Source of the DNA: Nereocystis luetkeana
Lineage: Eukaryota > Sar > Phaeophyceae > Laminariales > Laminariaceae
Assembly (NCBI GenBank): GCA_031213475.1
Contig: JARUPZ010000009.1
Coordinates: 1,116,001 to 1,180,000, forward strand
Reading direction: 5' to 3'
DNA: 64,000 nucleotides
The first letter of the stretch is position 1, and each line of letters begins with the position of its first letter. Below, in pieces: positions 38,773 to 50,943 of the stretch. A model generated the notes under the pieces. The model saw only the letters and a program-made list of their open reading frames with translations, did not search any database and was not told where the DNA came from. Made by a program: the position numbers and the translations under genes.

Positions 38773-40255
38773 GACAAGTCACTTCAATTGCGCCAAAAGG
38801 AATTACAGCTATTGCGAACGCGGATTGGGCGATGGGTCAGGTTTGAGCCGCCGAACGAAGGTCTCTCCAGTCTCTCTCTCCTCTCAGGGCCCCTCTCAGA
38901 TTGAGATTAGGGTTTCCACTGTTTGTTATCGCGTTCTGGTTCCCGGCCTTGAGCTCGGAAAGGCATCAAGAATCAGCGATTATGCAGCGACGACGATATC
39001 AGCAGACGTGGCGCGGGAAGCAACACCAGCAGTACCGCGGTTAACAGACGGTCGTTTTAGACGGAGCAAACAGCGTGTCATTGACGGCCCACAGAACGGT
39101 TCCTACTCGAACGAGTAATGCAGCAGTGCAGCTTTGGCTATCCGCCTAAAATTCGGACTCCGAAAAAAATATGGAGGTACTACCCAAAACAGATTCGTTT
39201 TTTCAAGTCTAAAAAAAGCAAGGCAAACCAAAAACAGAATCGTTTTTTATTTACACCGACGAAAACGACCAAACGCAATCTCACGGCATCCATTCTACAG
39301 CAAGTAGTCGATCTCACGGCATTTTCGTTCTACAGCAGCAGTCGTAGTAGTACCGGTAAGTAGTAAGTATCAGGCATGTAGGAGTACTGTAGGAATCACG
39401 AAGTACACAGGTATACTCGTACGGCACAACCAACCTGTGTTACTTTTCCTACCCGTCGACATCCAGCACGACTGGGTCAGTCAGTCCGTGCCGATTCTTA
39501 TTCTTCAATCCTAAATATATATACTCGTGGAGCATACTGTGTATCAGATACCTGGTACAAGTTACAAGGTTCCCCGCCGGGAGGTGTCTAGGGGAGTGTG
39601 GCGCAAGAATAATACCTACCTGTCGTTTGCAATATATCTGCGCAGCTGTCTGTTTAGAACTACAGTAACTGTTTGTGGAAATAGTTTGGGATCAATACTA
39701 CGATTATTATTACGTACAATAATAAATATAAAAGAGGGTATACGCAGTAGTAGTAAGAGGGGATGCTGATTGATCCTATAACAGGTGACTCGCGGCGATC
39801 AATCCATCCAATGCTTGCGGCGTAAACGTGAGTACAAAAAGTTGTGCGAGGTCGAGGTTGCGACATGATACTTTGTGGCCGGCAGAGTAAAATCCGGCAC
39901 ATACAAAATACATTCCCGCAAAATACCAGGTAGGTAGTAAATATTTCTTGGCGCTCAAAAAAATAAATAATAAACAACAGTAAGTAAGTAGCAATATTAT
40001 AGTGTGTGGGGGGGAAGGGTCGGAGAATAAGGTGGAAGAGCCGCAGGAAGAGCGAGACGGCAGAGACTCTCTCCTAGGCACTACCGATAGCAGTGTAGAC
40101 CAGCAACACCACACGACCTTCTTCGCCTTGAAACATACATGCGTGTAGCAGTAATAAACCAGCCATTTTGATGGACAGCGGGTGTTTGGTAGATGCTTCT
40201 TCGGGGGAGTGGTCGTTTTTTGGTGGACGAGATGGACGAGGGATGTTGGTTGTAG
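38773..40255. other. Non-genic stretch
   Basis: T/C-rich CTCTCTCC run at 38870, A-rich stretch at 39150-39260, several TACC(A/T)GGTA words (39548, 39925). No protein recognised. Confidence 0.35.
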
Positions 40256-40412
40256 TAGTCTCTTCTTGCTGCACATTGTCGGATGGCAAGAGAAATAATA
40301 ATAAACGGGTTTCTTTTTGTTTCCGAGGTTTTCTTCTTTCGGGAAAGTTATGAGTGATCCATGTTGAAGATCATGCTGCACATTGTCAGATGGCAAGAGG
40401 AATAATAATAAT
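40256..40412 (+). mobile_element. LINE 3' ends, two short copies in tandem
   Basis: CTGCACATTGTCGGATGGCAAG then AATAATAATAA at 40267-40308, followed at once by a second copy from GGGTTTCTTTTTGTTTCCGA to CAGATGGCAAG and AATAATAATAATAA. Both match the 3' end of the LINE at 45642-50925; strongly 5'-truncated. Confidence 0.8.
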
Positions 40413-40843
40413 AAACATAACATCGAGATAATGAGAGTACTCGCAGTACATACTCCTCGCAGTATAATACATATCCCCGAAATACTGCCAGTCAGTGCTG
40501 CTGTAAAAAAGTATAGTTGATTGAGTGTTGTCCCCCACCCGTCGGACCATCTGTGAGTGTGATTTGTGCCGAACAATGGGCCTGAGAATTGTCGACACGT
40601 TGCACAGAAGGTCGAAGTATATATATATTACTTCATACTCCAAATATATTACTCTGCGTGAGAGCCTTCTTGCAGTATACGCGCATCAGTGCAGAACCCC
40701 GAGAGATACACGAAGCACTCGCAGTATGTGCTGCAGTACAATACACCCGAAATAAATACTGCGAGTGCACGAAGTAGTACCTACCTGGTACAGTGTTTTC
40801 TCGAGCATACTCTGCTTCAATCCCAAGTATTGGGAGCAACTGT

Positions 40844-40931
40844 GAAAGGGTGAGGTATAGGTATACGCACGCCGAAAGGGTGAGGTATAGGTATACGCAC
40901 GCCGAAAGGGTGAGGTATAGGTACGCACGCC
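40844..40931. repeat. 30-bp tandem repeat, three units
   Basis: GAAAGGGTGAGGTATAGGTA plus TACGCACGCC at 40844-40873 and 40874-40903, third unit shortened by two bases (40904-40931). Confidence 0.95.
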
Positions 40932-41041
40932 ACACACATAATAAGCGCGCCCAAACTCCGCGGTCTTCCTTGCGTAAAAACATACCAGGTACCACAACTT
41001 GTATTGTATCATACCTCGTGCAGTACGTATAAATATTATTA

Positions 41042-41190
41042 TTTATTTTGTCATCCGACAATGTGCAGCATTATCTTCAACACGGATCACTCATAACTTT
41101 CCCGAAAGAAGAAAACCTCGGAAACAAAAGGAAACCCATGCACCAAGTCTACCTCCCTTCCGTGCCAACTTTCGGCTTGTTGTCTACCTG
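41042..41190 (-). mobile_element. LINE 3' end, 5'-truncated copy
   Basis: The reverse complement begins GTAGACAACAAGCCGAAAGT, runs through TTTCCTTTTGTTTCCGAGG and ends CGGATGACAAAATAAATAATAATA. About 85-90% like the LINE 3' end at 50790-50925. Confidence 0.85.
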
Positions 41191-41213
41191 GTACTCTATT
41201 TATTTGCTTAATA

Positions 41214-41366
41214 TTACGGGGGACCACATAGTTAATAGGACCAAATACTGTTGTTAGCAGTAACTAGTTAATAAAATTGGTTAAATATATATACCAGGTA
41301 CGTATTACCTGGTATAGGTGTTTATGTATACCATAGGTCCTATTAACTATGTATGGTCCCCCGTAA
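41214..41366. mobile_element. MITE family M1, copy 2
   Basis: TTACGGGGGACCACATAGTT ... ACTATGTATGGTCCCCCGTAA, flanked by TA. Relative to copy 1 (24042-24153) it carries an internal insertion made of TACCAGGTA and TACCTGGTA around a 5-base centre (41291-41317). Confidence 0.85.
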
Positions 41367-42459
41367 TAGTAGGTCAGAAAAGCAAGGTGGATGCACTCAG
41401 GTACAAAATAAGTAAGAAAAAGGTGAAAATAAAAAAAGACGCGAAGATCGTGGGAGTTGAACGCCGGAGACGCAAACCAAACATAATCAAGCGCAGGTTA
41501 TATCATCTACTACTACCTGGTACCTGGTATGCTACAGCAACAGCAGTATACAACTGTAACGGTATATATATTTTTCGTAATCTAAAGAAACATTGCAGGA
41601 TCTTTTAGAGTAGCTTGTACCCAGGTACAACTGCATGTATGTATGTATGTATGTACAGCAGTACTGCTGTGAAATGCCTATATATAGTAAGATACGGCAG
41701 CCGAAGATAAGCGTACTGCGATAAAGGAACGTGTCCTGCTGTGCTCTTTCAGCTGTTGTTGGCGCTAGGACCTAGCTGCAGTACTATAGTATACATTATG
41801 TGTGTTTATGCTTATATCTATAAGCAGAAAGTAGATAATGCAATACCTGGTACCAGGTACCAATCATATACTTACAGGAGAGTACGGAAAAGTATGTATA
41901 ATATAATAGATGTGTTTTGTCAAGTTATTGTTATTAATTCATGTGTGTGCCTTCTTCCGACGATGTGCACCGGGGGCATTACTCGCGCTCATTCAGAATG
42001 AAAAAAAAACTGACGACACAATCCGTCGAATACCACCAACATGCGTATATAGTCAATTGTCCTGGTATAATAGGTGTGTGTACTTGTCACATTAAGCCGT
42101 TCTTTCTACTCGGCGACATCCAGCACAACCAGTGTCCGTGCCGATTCTTCAATCCTAGAGAGATGCAAATTGTTTATGTGGTCACAAAACTACGTGACAG
42201 AGATACCAGGTTGTTACGTATGTAGTAAAGCACAGCAGTAGACATTGCAATACCATGTCATCATACTGGATGTGACAAGCACACGACATACACCTATTAT
42301 TGAAGAAGAGAGAAAACAGAAGAAAACAAAGAGAAAACAAAAATAAAGAAACCCACTCGAAATACAAGAAGAAAAAACTGTGTCGCGTGCCTCCCCGCAG
42401 GAGATGTGGCAGACACTTGAAAAAAACAAGCTAAAGAAAAAACACAACTACTTATAGAG
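41367..42459. other. Non-genic stretch with many short palindromic words
   Basis: TACCTGGTACCTGGTA (41514), TACCTGGTACCAGGTACC (41846) and a TATG run (41636-41656). No protein recognised. Confidence 0.35.
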
Positions 42460-43348
42460 CTATGCCAATGGAAACGCGAAGTTCAAAAGTTTTTTTCAAA
42501 TATTTTGCTTTAAAAAAACAGCCGAAAAATTTCTCGTACCGCCGCTGTGCAAAAAAAAGAGAAAAATGTTTTATTTTTCATTTTTTCCCCCCCAACGGCT
42601 GCAGGCGGCGCAATTTGTTTTTTCTGGTTGCAAATTGTCAACACGGTGATAGAAACCAGCTCGTGCGACGATCGACGCTCGATCTCGACATAGACTCAGC
42701 CCACGGCCAACCCGCTCGGTATCTGGCAAGGCCAACGAATATGAGTGATCCATGTTGAAGATCATGCTGCACATTGTCGGATGGCAAGATAATTAATAAT
42801 ATAGATGACGGGGCCTCGAAGATATCAGGTGGATCCTTGGTCTAGGGGGCGAAAGCTTGCCAGCGGCGTCCTACGGTATCCTCCCAAACCTGAAAAAAAG
42901 TCTATTTTTTGCCATTCGAGCCGGATGGACTCGTTTTGTCTTCTGTTTTGTGCAAACCAGCGGCCAAATGTGTTTTTATCATACGCCTGGTCAGCTCCCG
43001 CCACATGACACCGGCCATGGTGTGAAGACGGTGGCCCTAGGGTGGGTCGTTGCCCCTAACGAGCGCACTCCGTTCAGAATTCATGACGCAATCGTTGGTT
43101 TTGTTGATCGATGTCTGTCGAGGACTCAGAATCTCGCCGCTTCGAACCAAAGATCGGCCTGAGTTTTTCTCAAGCCGATGTTGGCCCAACATCGGCCCCA
43201 TATTTGCTTTTTGCTTTTTTCGGGCTTTTCCAAAAGTTAGGAGCTTCTTTTTTTTTTTACCCATAGGAAGCGTGTTCTGAAAAAATATGGCGGGTATCTT
43301 TGAAATTCAAACTTTTTATTGAAACTTTGCTGTCCCATTGGCATAGGT
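42460..43348. mobile_element. Repeat family C element, about 890 bp with inverted ends
   Basis: Left end CTATGCCAATGGAAACGCGA and right end, reversed, CTATGCCAATGGGACAGCAA show inverted similarity over about 50 bases. A LINE 3' scrap (42738-42795, CTGCACATTGTCGGATGGC) is inside. Other ends of the family lie at 21433 and 30411. No transposase seen, so non-autonomous. Confidence 0.6.
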
Positions 43349-45641
43349 CTTAGAACCAGAGTAAATACTAAGAACCAAGGGAAAACAACCAGGCAAACCG
43401 AAGCACAAAGCACCCTCTCCAGGTAGCCGCAGCAGTTTGTGGTACGAGTATAGCATAGCCAGGTTCTCCCTACTTAGTCCGCCTGGTACCTGGCTACCCT
43501 GCCTGCCGTCTCCGTCCTGTGTTCGCCAACTATGCCCCACCCCTCGGCGTCTGACAATACGACACAACAAGCTATGCAGGCTCGTCATCCACCCACACCA
43601 CACGACTCCTTCCATATGGGGCTATTAATAGAAGAAAGGAAGAGAATGAAAGAAAATGAAAATCACAGCGCAAAGACGTAGAAGAAGACAAAGGAAGACC
43701 ACGTTCGAACCCGCTGCACCAGTGGGCGGCACGAGCAGCATAGGCATATGTTCTACTACCTAGTCGGCCTGTTGCCTTGCTACCCTGTCTGCCACCTGCT
43801 TTCGTCCATCGCTGTTTCCCTTCTACTCCTCCTGTTCCCCCCCCTCCCCGCCTTCCCTTGGTCGGGTTTCCTTCCACTCCTCCTGTTACCTTCCCTCCTC
43901 CCATTCCCTTGGGCGCCACCCATGACGGATGCGCGGCGCTGCCTACTCAGCTGTGCTTCACCCTCGTGCCACCTCACCATGAACCGTTCGGCCGCTTCGA
44001 GGACCCCCCGGTACCACTTCCCCGCCTTTTATGCTGCCGTGGATCTCAGCGCGGTCTCAACTCCAACACCAAGGGGGCAAGTTCCGTTGACCCTTCGGTG
44101 GCTCGGAACTCCCTAAGGTCTTCGACTATGAATCTATGCCAAGTCTCAAACTGTCCGCCAGGTCTCGGGTTCTCCCCACCAGCCATCGTCCCGAACATTA
44201 CCCGACTGGGTAATCGCTCATTGCTTTACCGCGCCACGGCCTCTGCAAAGAAGAGCCGCCGTTTACGAATGGTCGTTTCGATGTATTCATCATGGTATTC
44301 GTGCCATTCTGTTTGTCAGTGTTTTTCCCTTCACCATTTTCTTGCCACGCTGCATGCCGCGTATGTAGATCTTTTTATTCTTTGAGCCCAATTCGGGACA
44401 ACCCTCTGCTTTTCACACGACGAATGCAGTTTCTTTTTGTTTAACCTTGCAAGTTATAGAGGTGTGGGTGTGGGTTTGTGAAGCGCCGTATCTTCGATCT
44501 ATTTCCCAGAATTTTCTGGATGGGTTTTGTATACCCTCCTGATTTAAATTCGCATCAGTACGTAAAAGTACATATATACGCCCCTTCACAGTTCCAGATG
44601 GGCTTGTGCCATGGTATTCATGGTATCCTGTTTCCTCCTCTATTGCCGAGGAGGCGTGTTTTTAATGAAACACGCCAAACAACGAAATTATATATATACA
44701 ACCACCCCCCCCTACTGCTCCCCTCTGAGAGTCAGGAAAGTGGGAACCATCTAGATAAGACATCAAACTATGTGAGTAACTATACGCGTCTTAGCTCGAC
44801 CTGCATTACAGTATAGTCGGACCAGCCCCATACTGTCCCTTTTGTTATCCGGTAACCAGCCTCTACCCAGGTATACTATCAATCAATCAATTGAATACGC
44901 ACTACTGTACGTACATATTATAATACCGGTAGGGGGCAATTCACACATTCTATGGAAATACAGAGATTGTTAAGATCAGCAGGCGGGACACGTTGTATCC
45001 CTAGACAGGTCTGACAATCAAGTCGGACAAGATCCTATCAACAAGGACGGGGAGATGTCTGTGACACTTGATTCGTTCTGCGAGCTGTACGAGGTACGAG
45101 GTTATTACAAGAAACCCCTGGCAAAGTATTAGAATAATGTATTGAGCTCTTTGAAAACCAAGGGGATCTATTTACTTTCACGGGAACTACTTTTTGGCAC
45201 CGTGGTTTCTGATAATTGAAAAAAAAATCTGGCAATGTTCTTCTTCATGACCAGACAAAAAAACACGAATACACAGCAGTGTTATTTTTCGGAGATACTC
45301 CAATAATTTTTTTTCGTCCGTAGTTTAGGCTCAAAGCTGCCGAAAAAAGTCTGAAAAATCGTTGTAGTCCGCGTCCAGAAGCAAGAAAATAAACATATTT
45401 CTTTAAAGGCCACTGGGGCTTTTTTGTCTTGCCATGAGAAGCCACCCGACCAAAGTTCGTTTTCCAACTCTCAAAAACCATCGTGCAAATGTTTGAAGCC
45501 GAAGTGTTTGGCGTGTCGCTGGAACCAGCTCGTGTTATAGCATCATCGGGTGTTGCGCATTGCATTGCTTTATTATTATCGTAACTATTTTATTCGCCGT
45601 GCGTCCTACCAATAGGAGTACTCCGCATCTACAATTAAGAC
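43349..45641. other. Non-genic stretch
   Basis: A duplicated block TA(C/T)TTAGTCCGCCTGG / TACCTAGTCGGCCTG with CTACCCTG.CTGCC (43470 and 43762) and a pyrimidine-rich CTCCTCCTGTTCCC stretch (43810-43900) that opens a 202-codon frame (43777-44385, plus). Nothing in that frame is recognisable. Confidence 0.35.
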
Positions 45642-46277
45642 ATGCAGTTCGCCGACCTCCTTCAACGGGACGCCCCAGGACCGGGGCCGGCTAGTTACCT
45701 GACAACCGGCGTATACAGCTCATTCGAGCACATGGTACGTGCTCACGGGAGGAGCCCAACCTCTTCGTTCCTCTTGTGCTCCCTGTTCAGCGATGCTCTG
45801 GGCCTGCCTCAAGCGGCCTACCTTGATTTCCCGCGCTCGAGGGAATGGGAAGTGGCCGTCGGCTGCTACCGTACGCGGTTCGCCGCGCTCGGGATTCGAT
45901 CGCAGGATGTCCTGCTTCGATTAACTAACCGGAGGCTCTACATTGGGCACCATGTTCAAGAATACTTAGCGGGCCTCGACGCTGAGTGTGAGGAACGCTT
46001 GACGAGATGGACCCTCGGCGTTCAAAACGCGCTGGCGGAAAGTAGCGCACTCCCTTCCTTTCCGGTGGAGGCGGTGCCCTCGCCGGGAGGAATGGGGCCG
46101 GCGCTACAGGGAGATCCGATGATAAGAGGGCAGCTGGAGCAAGAACGAGGGAAGCCGGGGTACCACGCCAGCAGAACAACCCAGAACGCCCTAGACAAGG
46201 TCCGAGGCAGCGTCGACAACCCCCGGACCGACAGTGCCAACCAACGTGAGGGAGGGGGGAGCGATCGCAAGGGGTAG
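45642..46277 (+). pseudogene. LINE N-terminal frame (ORF1-like), 211 codons
   Basis: Starts MQFADLLQRDAPGPGPAS; GC-rich codon use like the rest of the LINE and unlike the AT-rich flank. Ends in Ser/Asn/Gly-rich sequence at the polypurine tract. No motif recognised. Could be a separate gene just upstream, but composition and strand favour the LINE. Confidence 0.45.
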
Positions 46278-46384
46278 ACGAGGCCGATCGAGAGGTTCTG
46301 GGAGGGGTCCACGAGGAAGCAGTGCAGGGAGAGGGGCCGACGCGAGTACGGGGCGAAACGCCAGGCGGGGGGGTAGTGCGCCAC

Positions 46385-47060
46385 CCTCTTGAGCAGGCGG
46401 GGGGGGGGAGGGGGGAGGGGGGGAGGGAGTGGGGGGGGCGGAGGGAGAAGGGGAAGCGTGGGGACCGGGAGAGACAGAGGGATCGGGGGGAGCGGGGGAG
46501 GAAGGGGGAACGGAGGGAACGGAGGGAGCGGAGGGAGCGGGGGGAGCGGGGGAAGCGAGGGGAGCGGAGGGAGTGGAGGGAGTGGAGGGGGCGGGGGGAG
46601 CGGGGGGAGCGGGGGGAACGAGAGGAGCGAGGGGAGCGGGAGGAGCGAGGGAAGCGATGAGAGCGGGGAAAGGCGGTAGTGCGCCACCTTCGTCAGCAGG
46701 CAGGGGGTGGGAGGGGGGAGCGGGGGCGGGGGGGGGGGCGAGAGAAGCGAGGGGACAGGAGGGGGGCGGGGTGGAGGGAGTGAGGGAGGCGGGGGAAGCG
46801 GGGGGAGGGGGGGAGGCGGAGAGAACGGGAGAGGCGGAGGGAGTGGGGAGAGAGGGGGGAGCAGATAGGGCAAGGGGAGTGGAGGGCGAGGGGGGCGGGG
46901 AGGGGGCGGAGGGGGAGGAGGGAGCGGAAGGAGTGGGGAGGAGTACCAGGAGCGAACCTACCAGAGAGGAGAGAGATAGTGAGGGTAGAGGAGAACCGGA
47001 AACGGGAGGGCCGCGGAGTGGTAGGGGAAGAGGGGGGAGAGAAGGGAGAGAGACGAGCCA
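46385..47060 (+). repeat. Polypurine (GGGGGAGCG-type) low-complexity tract
   Basis: About 670 bases of almost only G and A on the plus strand with occasional C or T, units such as GGGGGGAGCG and GGAGGGAGCG. It yields long Gly/Glu frames on plus and Pro-rich frames on minus, neither believable as proteins by themselves. Confidence 0.9.
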
Positions 47061-47084
47061 AAGAGTGGAGGGAGAGGAGCCGCA

Positions 47085-47468
47085 ATGGACGACAGGGGGT
47101 CTCGGATGCCAAACGACGAGGGTCCAACCGGAGGATCTCCCAGGGCGTTGGGGAGGAGACCCGGGGACGGGGCGTGCCCCAGGGCCTTCCTTGGCGACAC
47201 CACAGGGGAAGTGGCGTGCGGGGTCTGCGGTGTAACGCTACTACTCGGGCATCGGGCGGTACGCTTTCCATGTGGACAAGGGCGCCACGTGCTTCACGCT
47301 CGTTGTGTGGTGGAGGCCCTTGCGAGAGGCGCAGCACCGGCACCTCTCCGCTGCCCAGCAGTCAATTGCGGAGCACAACATCCAAGACGGGAAGCACTGC
47401 AGGCAGCGGTTTCCAAGCGGACCCGGGGCTTCGTAATCGGGCCGCGAGGATGGGAGGGGGGACCATAG
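47085..47468 (+). pseudogene. RING-like Cys/His cluster of the LINE
   Basis: CGVCGVTLL ... FPCGQGRHVLHARCVVEAL ... PLRCPAVNC: cysteine pairs, Cys-x(4)-His-x(3)-His-x(2)... and a final Cys pair as in RING-type fingers. It precedes the reverse transcriptase, in another frame, and probably is its N-terminal zinc domain. Confidence 0.5.
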
Positions 47469-49304
47469 GTGATGAGGACCTTCGCAGCCGGGGGCTTCGG
47501 TACGGGTGGGACCAGAACAGCTTGGGTATAGGGCCATCACTTGATGCCGTTTCCTTGGATGACCTGAGCCAACGTTTCGCAACCGGGAAAACAGTGCAAC
47601 CACAGTTGGCTGGCGCACACGCGCGCATTAGCATTCACGTGCTCGGCATCTTCAACCACGCTATGGGTGAGCACAGGCCGAACCGAGAGTCGGCGACGCC
47701 GAACTCGCTCCTACGGGCGATCAAGCTATGGTACCTCATGCCAGCCCTGCTCCACTCACCGGACGGCCGAATCAAGAGGCGACAGAGGTTCGCGTTGGTG
47801 GAGAGCGGGGATTTAGTGCTCCTGCTCCCATGGCTGATAGCATTCACCAGGGGAGGGGACCTGAGGCGACGGGATGCCGCCCAAGAAGATTCGGAGGAGA
47901 CGAAGTTTGATCGGGCGTCGTCGGCGTGTCGCCACCCGGAAGGGGTCAAAGTGGCAGCTCACAACCTGCTAGCAGAGCCACGATCAGCTGGAAACGAAAC
48001 GACGTGGAGCACACTGGTGGCCAAGTTCCCCTCCGAAGATCGCGCCGCAGTGTCCGCGGCGGCGGCTGCGGTGTTGGCGACCGCCACCGAGGTGGAAGAT
48101 GGAAACGCCCCTCCGTGGCGCCCTGACGATGAGTACGCCTCCGAGGTACTCTTCAACGTCATCAGCTCCCGCAGTGCCCTTTCAGGCCCCGGAAACGACG
48201 GTCAACGCCTTGCGCACCTGCAATCCATCATCCACACCGACATCGGGCGGGAAGAGTTCGGAAAGGGCATTACAGCCTTCTGGCGGAGAATCGTCGACGA
48301 GCCGGACGCGTTCCCGCCAGAATTCTGGCAGCTCTTCTTGCAGTCGAGCCTCACTGCCTTGGGGGAAAAGTGCCGGCCGGTTTGCGTGGGCATGACATGG
48401 AGGCGGCTCATCACCGCGGGGGCTATGCGACAGTGGCGGCCGCGGTTGGAGGTGGTCAACCGAGAGGTGAGGCAGTTTGGGGTCACCGTACCCGGAGGAG
48501 TGGAGCATGTGGGACTGAGGGCTGGGACGTTACACGAGACGCAACAGGGTCGTCCTAACGGACTCCTCCAACGCCTTCAACACGGTTAAACGGACGGCGG
48601 TGCTTGAAGAGGCGGCCAACTGCGTTCCAGCGCTCACGCCGTTTGTGGCGAAGTGCTACGGCACAAGACCCGCCGATGTGTATTTTCGGATGGACTCAGG
48701 GGAGACCAGGACGATCGCTTGCTCCAGCCGTGTCCAGCTAGGGGACCCCGTGGGGCCGGCAATGTTTTGTCTGGCATTGCGACCGGGGCTGAAGCGTTTC
48801 CGACTGGAGTTCCAAGGAGAAGGAGTGGAAGCCTTCGCCTACATGGGCGATGTATCTCTCGGCCTTATGGGGGTCACGGCCAACACAATTAGAGCTTTTG
48901 CCTTCCTCCGGCGAGAGCTAGACGACATCGGCATTGTGGTCAACCCCGCCCAGACCGTAGCACTACCACCCATAGGACACGTCCCGACGGCGGAGGAGAT
49001 AACGCTCCTGGAGAACGTTGACGTCCGCATCGCAGACGAAGGAGGGGTGGCGGTGGTGGGTGTTCCGATCGGCTCGGATGAATACGTGCTGGGGCGAGCA
49101 ATGGAGGTAGTGAGGGACGGAGGCGCGGACCGCCTTGCACGCTGCCTCGCTAACATGCCAGACAAGCAAGCGGCGGCCCTCATCACCGTCGAATCCCTCG
49201 GGCAGCGGACGGGTTACCTCGAAAGGGCTCTGGACCCGGGGCTACCACTCGAAGCATGCCGAAGGGCCGACAACGGGGCTCAGTGGGCCTACGAAATATC
49301 CTAG
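47461..49304 (+). pseudogene. LINE reverse transcriptase (frameshifted)
   Basis: Frame one (to 48589) carries GPGNDGQRLAHLQS, RPVCVGMTWRRL and QFGVTVPGGVEHVGLRAG. A frame change near 48540 leads to TDSSNAFNTVKR (motif A, aspartate intact), QLGDPVGPAMFCLAL and FAYMGDVSLGL. The active-site YxDD reads YMGD, so the first catalytic aspartate of the pair is lost. Confidence 0.85.
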
Positions 49305-50731
49305 AGCTACCGGGAGCGGCGGACGCACAGTCGTTTTTCCAGGAGGGGTGCCCGGCCAGCCAACTGACCCTAAAACCCTACCAACAAGCCCAAGCACGCC
49401 TTTCTACGGGAGCAGGAGGGTTAGGGCTGCCGTCGACGGAAGCGAGGCGAATGTCTGCCGCAATAGGGAGTAGGGTGGGCATCCTGCCGGAGGTTCTAGC
49501 AGACCTCACGGGCCCGCTAGGAGACAGGGTAAAGAGGGGTCTCCCTCATTCGATCATCATTGCTGAGCTCGGTGGCAGCCTGCGAGAGATTCGGGACACG
49601 TGGGGCGTGACTAAAGAAGCGATGGAGGGCATCGTCCACAGATCCTGGCTGGAATGGAGCATGGCTGCAGAGGGGGACCTGGTCCCAGGGCCCCCTGAAG
49701 CCGACATGCTGGCGGCTCATGATGCCGTAACCACTAACTCCCGGAAGGCTCAACAGAGGTTGGGCAAGCTGGTGAATCAGGGTCGGCACGCTGCACACAC
49801 AGTCTCGCTGGAGGGGCTACCGGAGATTGCACGCCCGCCTGGACCAGGTGACCCGCTGGGGGGGAGCGAGACCAAGGCCTTCGCCAAAGCTCGCTACAGG
49901 AGTCTACAAGGAGCAGGAGCCATTGCTTGCCTTCGGGCGAGGCCAACAGACTCGCTCCGTGTCATACCAGCAGAAGAGTTCGTGGGCATGGGAAGGCGAT
50001 TCATAGGTATCGAGGAGCACGTGGCGGTGAGGTGCCCCTGCTGCGAGGCAGTCGACATAGACACACGCCACGCACGCTCTGTCCCAGAGCAGGGGCACAG
50101 GTAAACCAACATCAACCGTTGGTGCACGCGATCTCCCGCACGCTGAAGCGGCTGGGAATCCCTCACCAAGTGGAGAGCGGCGAACCGTTCACTGCCGACC
50201 GGAACCTGCGGATGGACATCGTTGTCAGGAGAGGAGGTCTTCGGGACGCTCCTAGCTGGGAATACAGGGAAAAGTCCATCCTGCTGGACGTCGCCCATGC
50301 AGACCCGCAAGCGCAGGTCCACCTGCGAGGAGGCAGCGCTGATCATGATGGATCAGCTGCCTCTACCTCCGAGGCGCGCAAGCGCCAACACTGCGCGTCC
50401 GGGACATGTGTCCTTCGACGAGCGGAGCCACAAACTAGCCACCTTAGCGGTGGAAAGCTTTGGGCGCCTCGGGGTAGAGGGCAGCAACTTCATCGACCAG
50501 CTTGCAGCTAGCGTCGTGGGGGGGAAAGATGGTGGGTCGATGGCAAGGAAGGGGGTAGTGAAGGAACGCCTGCTCCAAATCGTCTCGGTGACCACTCAGG
50601 TCGCCATTTCGAGGAGGGTGTCGAGGTTCAAGCTCCAGCTTAGGGACCGCCAAGAAGGAAGAAGGAACAGGGAGGGGAGGGACGACAGACCCACACCGAT
50701 GGCGTGGGGATGGAGCTTGGACACAGCTTAG
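49256..50731 (+). pseudogene. LINE C-terminal part: zinc knuckle and restriction-like endonuclease (frameshifted)
   Basis: Frame 49256-50104 holds a Gly-Leu-rich thumb region (LSTGAGGLGLPS), AKARYRSLQGAGAIACLR and the knuckle CPCCEAVDIDTRH. Frame 49927-50511 continues with RMDIVVRRGG and KSILLDVAHADPQAQ, the D...D core expected of a restriction-like nuclease. The last frame has AVESFGRLGVEGSNFI. Two frame changes are visible. Confidence 0.7.
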
Positions 50732-50943
50732 GATTTAAGAATAGAACGTAATGACAAGGAAGGAGCAAAGACAGCAAATAGAGTAGACAAGCCGAAAAGG
50801 GGGGTAGACTTGGTGCATGGGTTTCCTTTTGTTTCCGAGGTTTTCTTCTTTCGGGAAAGTTATAAATGATCCACGTTGAAGATCATGCTGCACATTGTCG
50901 GATGGCAAGAGAAATAATAATAATCAAGATATCAATATTCTTA

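Larger units (their letters stand above)
45642..50925 (+). mobile_element. Non-LTR retrotransposon (LINE) with restriction-like endonuclease, decayed
   Basis: Order: an N-terminal frame (45642-46277), a polypurine low-complexity tract, a RING-like Cys/His cluster (47085-47468), reverse transcriptase (47461-49304), a linker with zinc knuckle and a C-terminal restriction-like endonuclease region (49256-50731), then a 3' tail ending GGATGGCAAGAGAAATAATAATAAT. RT followed by CCHC knuckle and endonuclease is the layout of R2/R4/NeSL-like LINEs. Several frame changes and a YMGD in place of the YxDD active site show it cannot work. Many 5'-truncated copies of its tail lie in the window, all ending in AAT repeats. 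Confidence 0.8.

Noticed and set aside
43777-44385. 202-codon plus frame as a gene
   Set aside because: First half is a CTCC-type pyrimidine repeat; second half has no recognisable feature.
46022-46873. 283-codon proline-rich minus-strand frame
   Set aside because: It is the complement of the purine tract; Pro/Leu/Ser follow from the base repeat, not from a protein.
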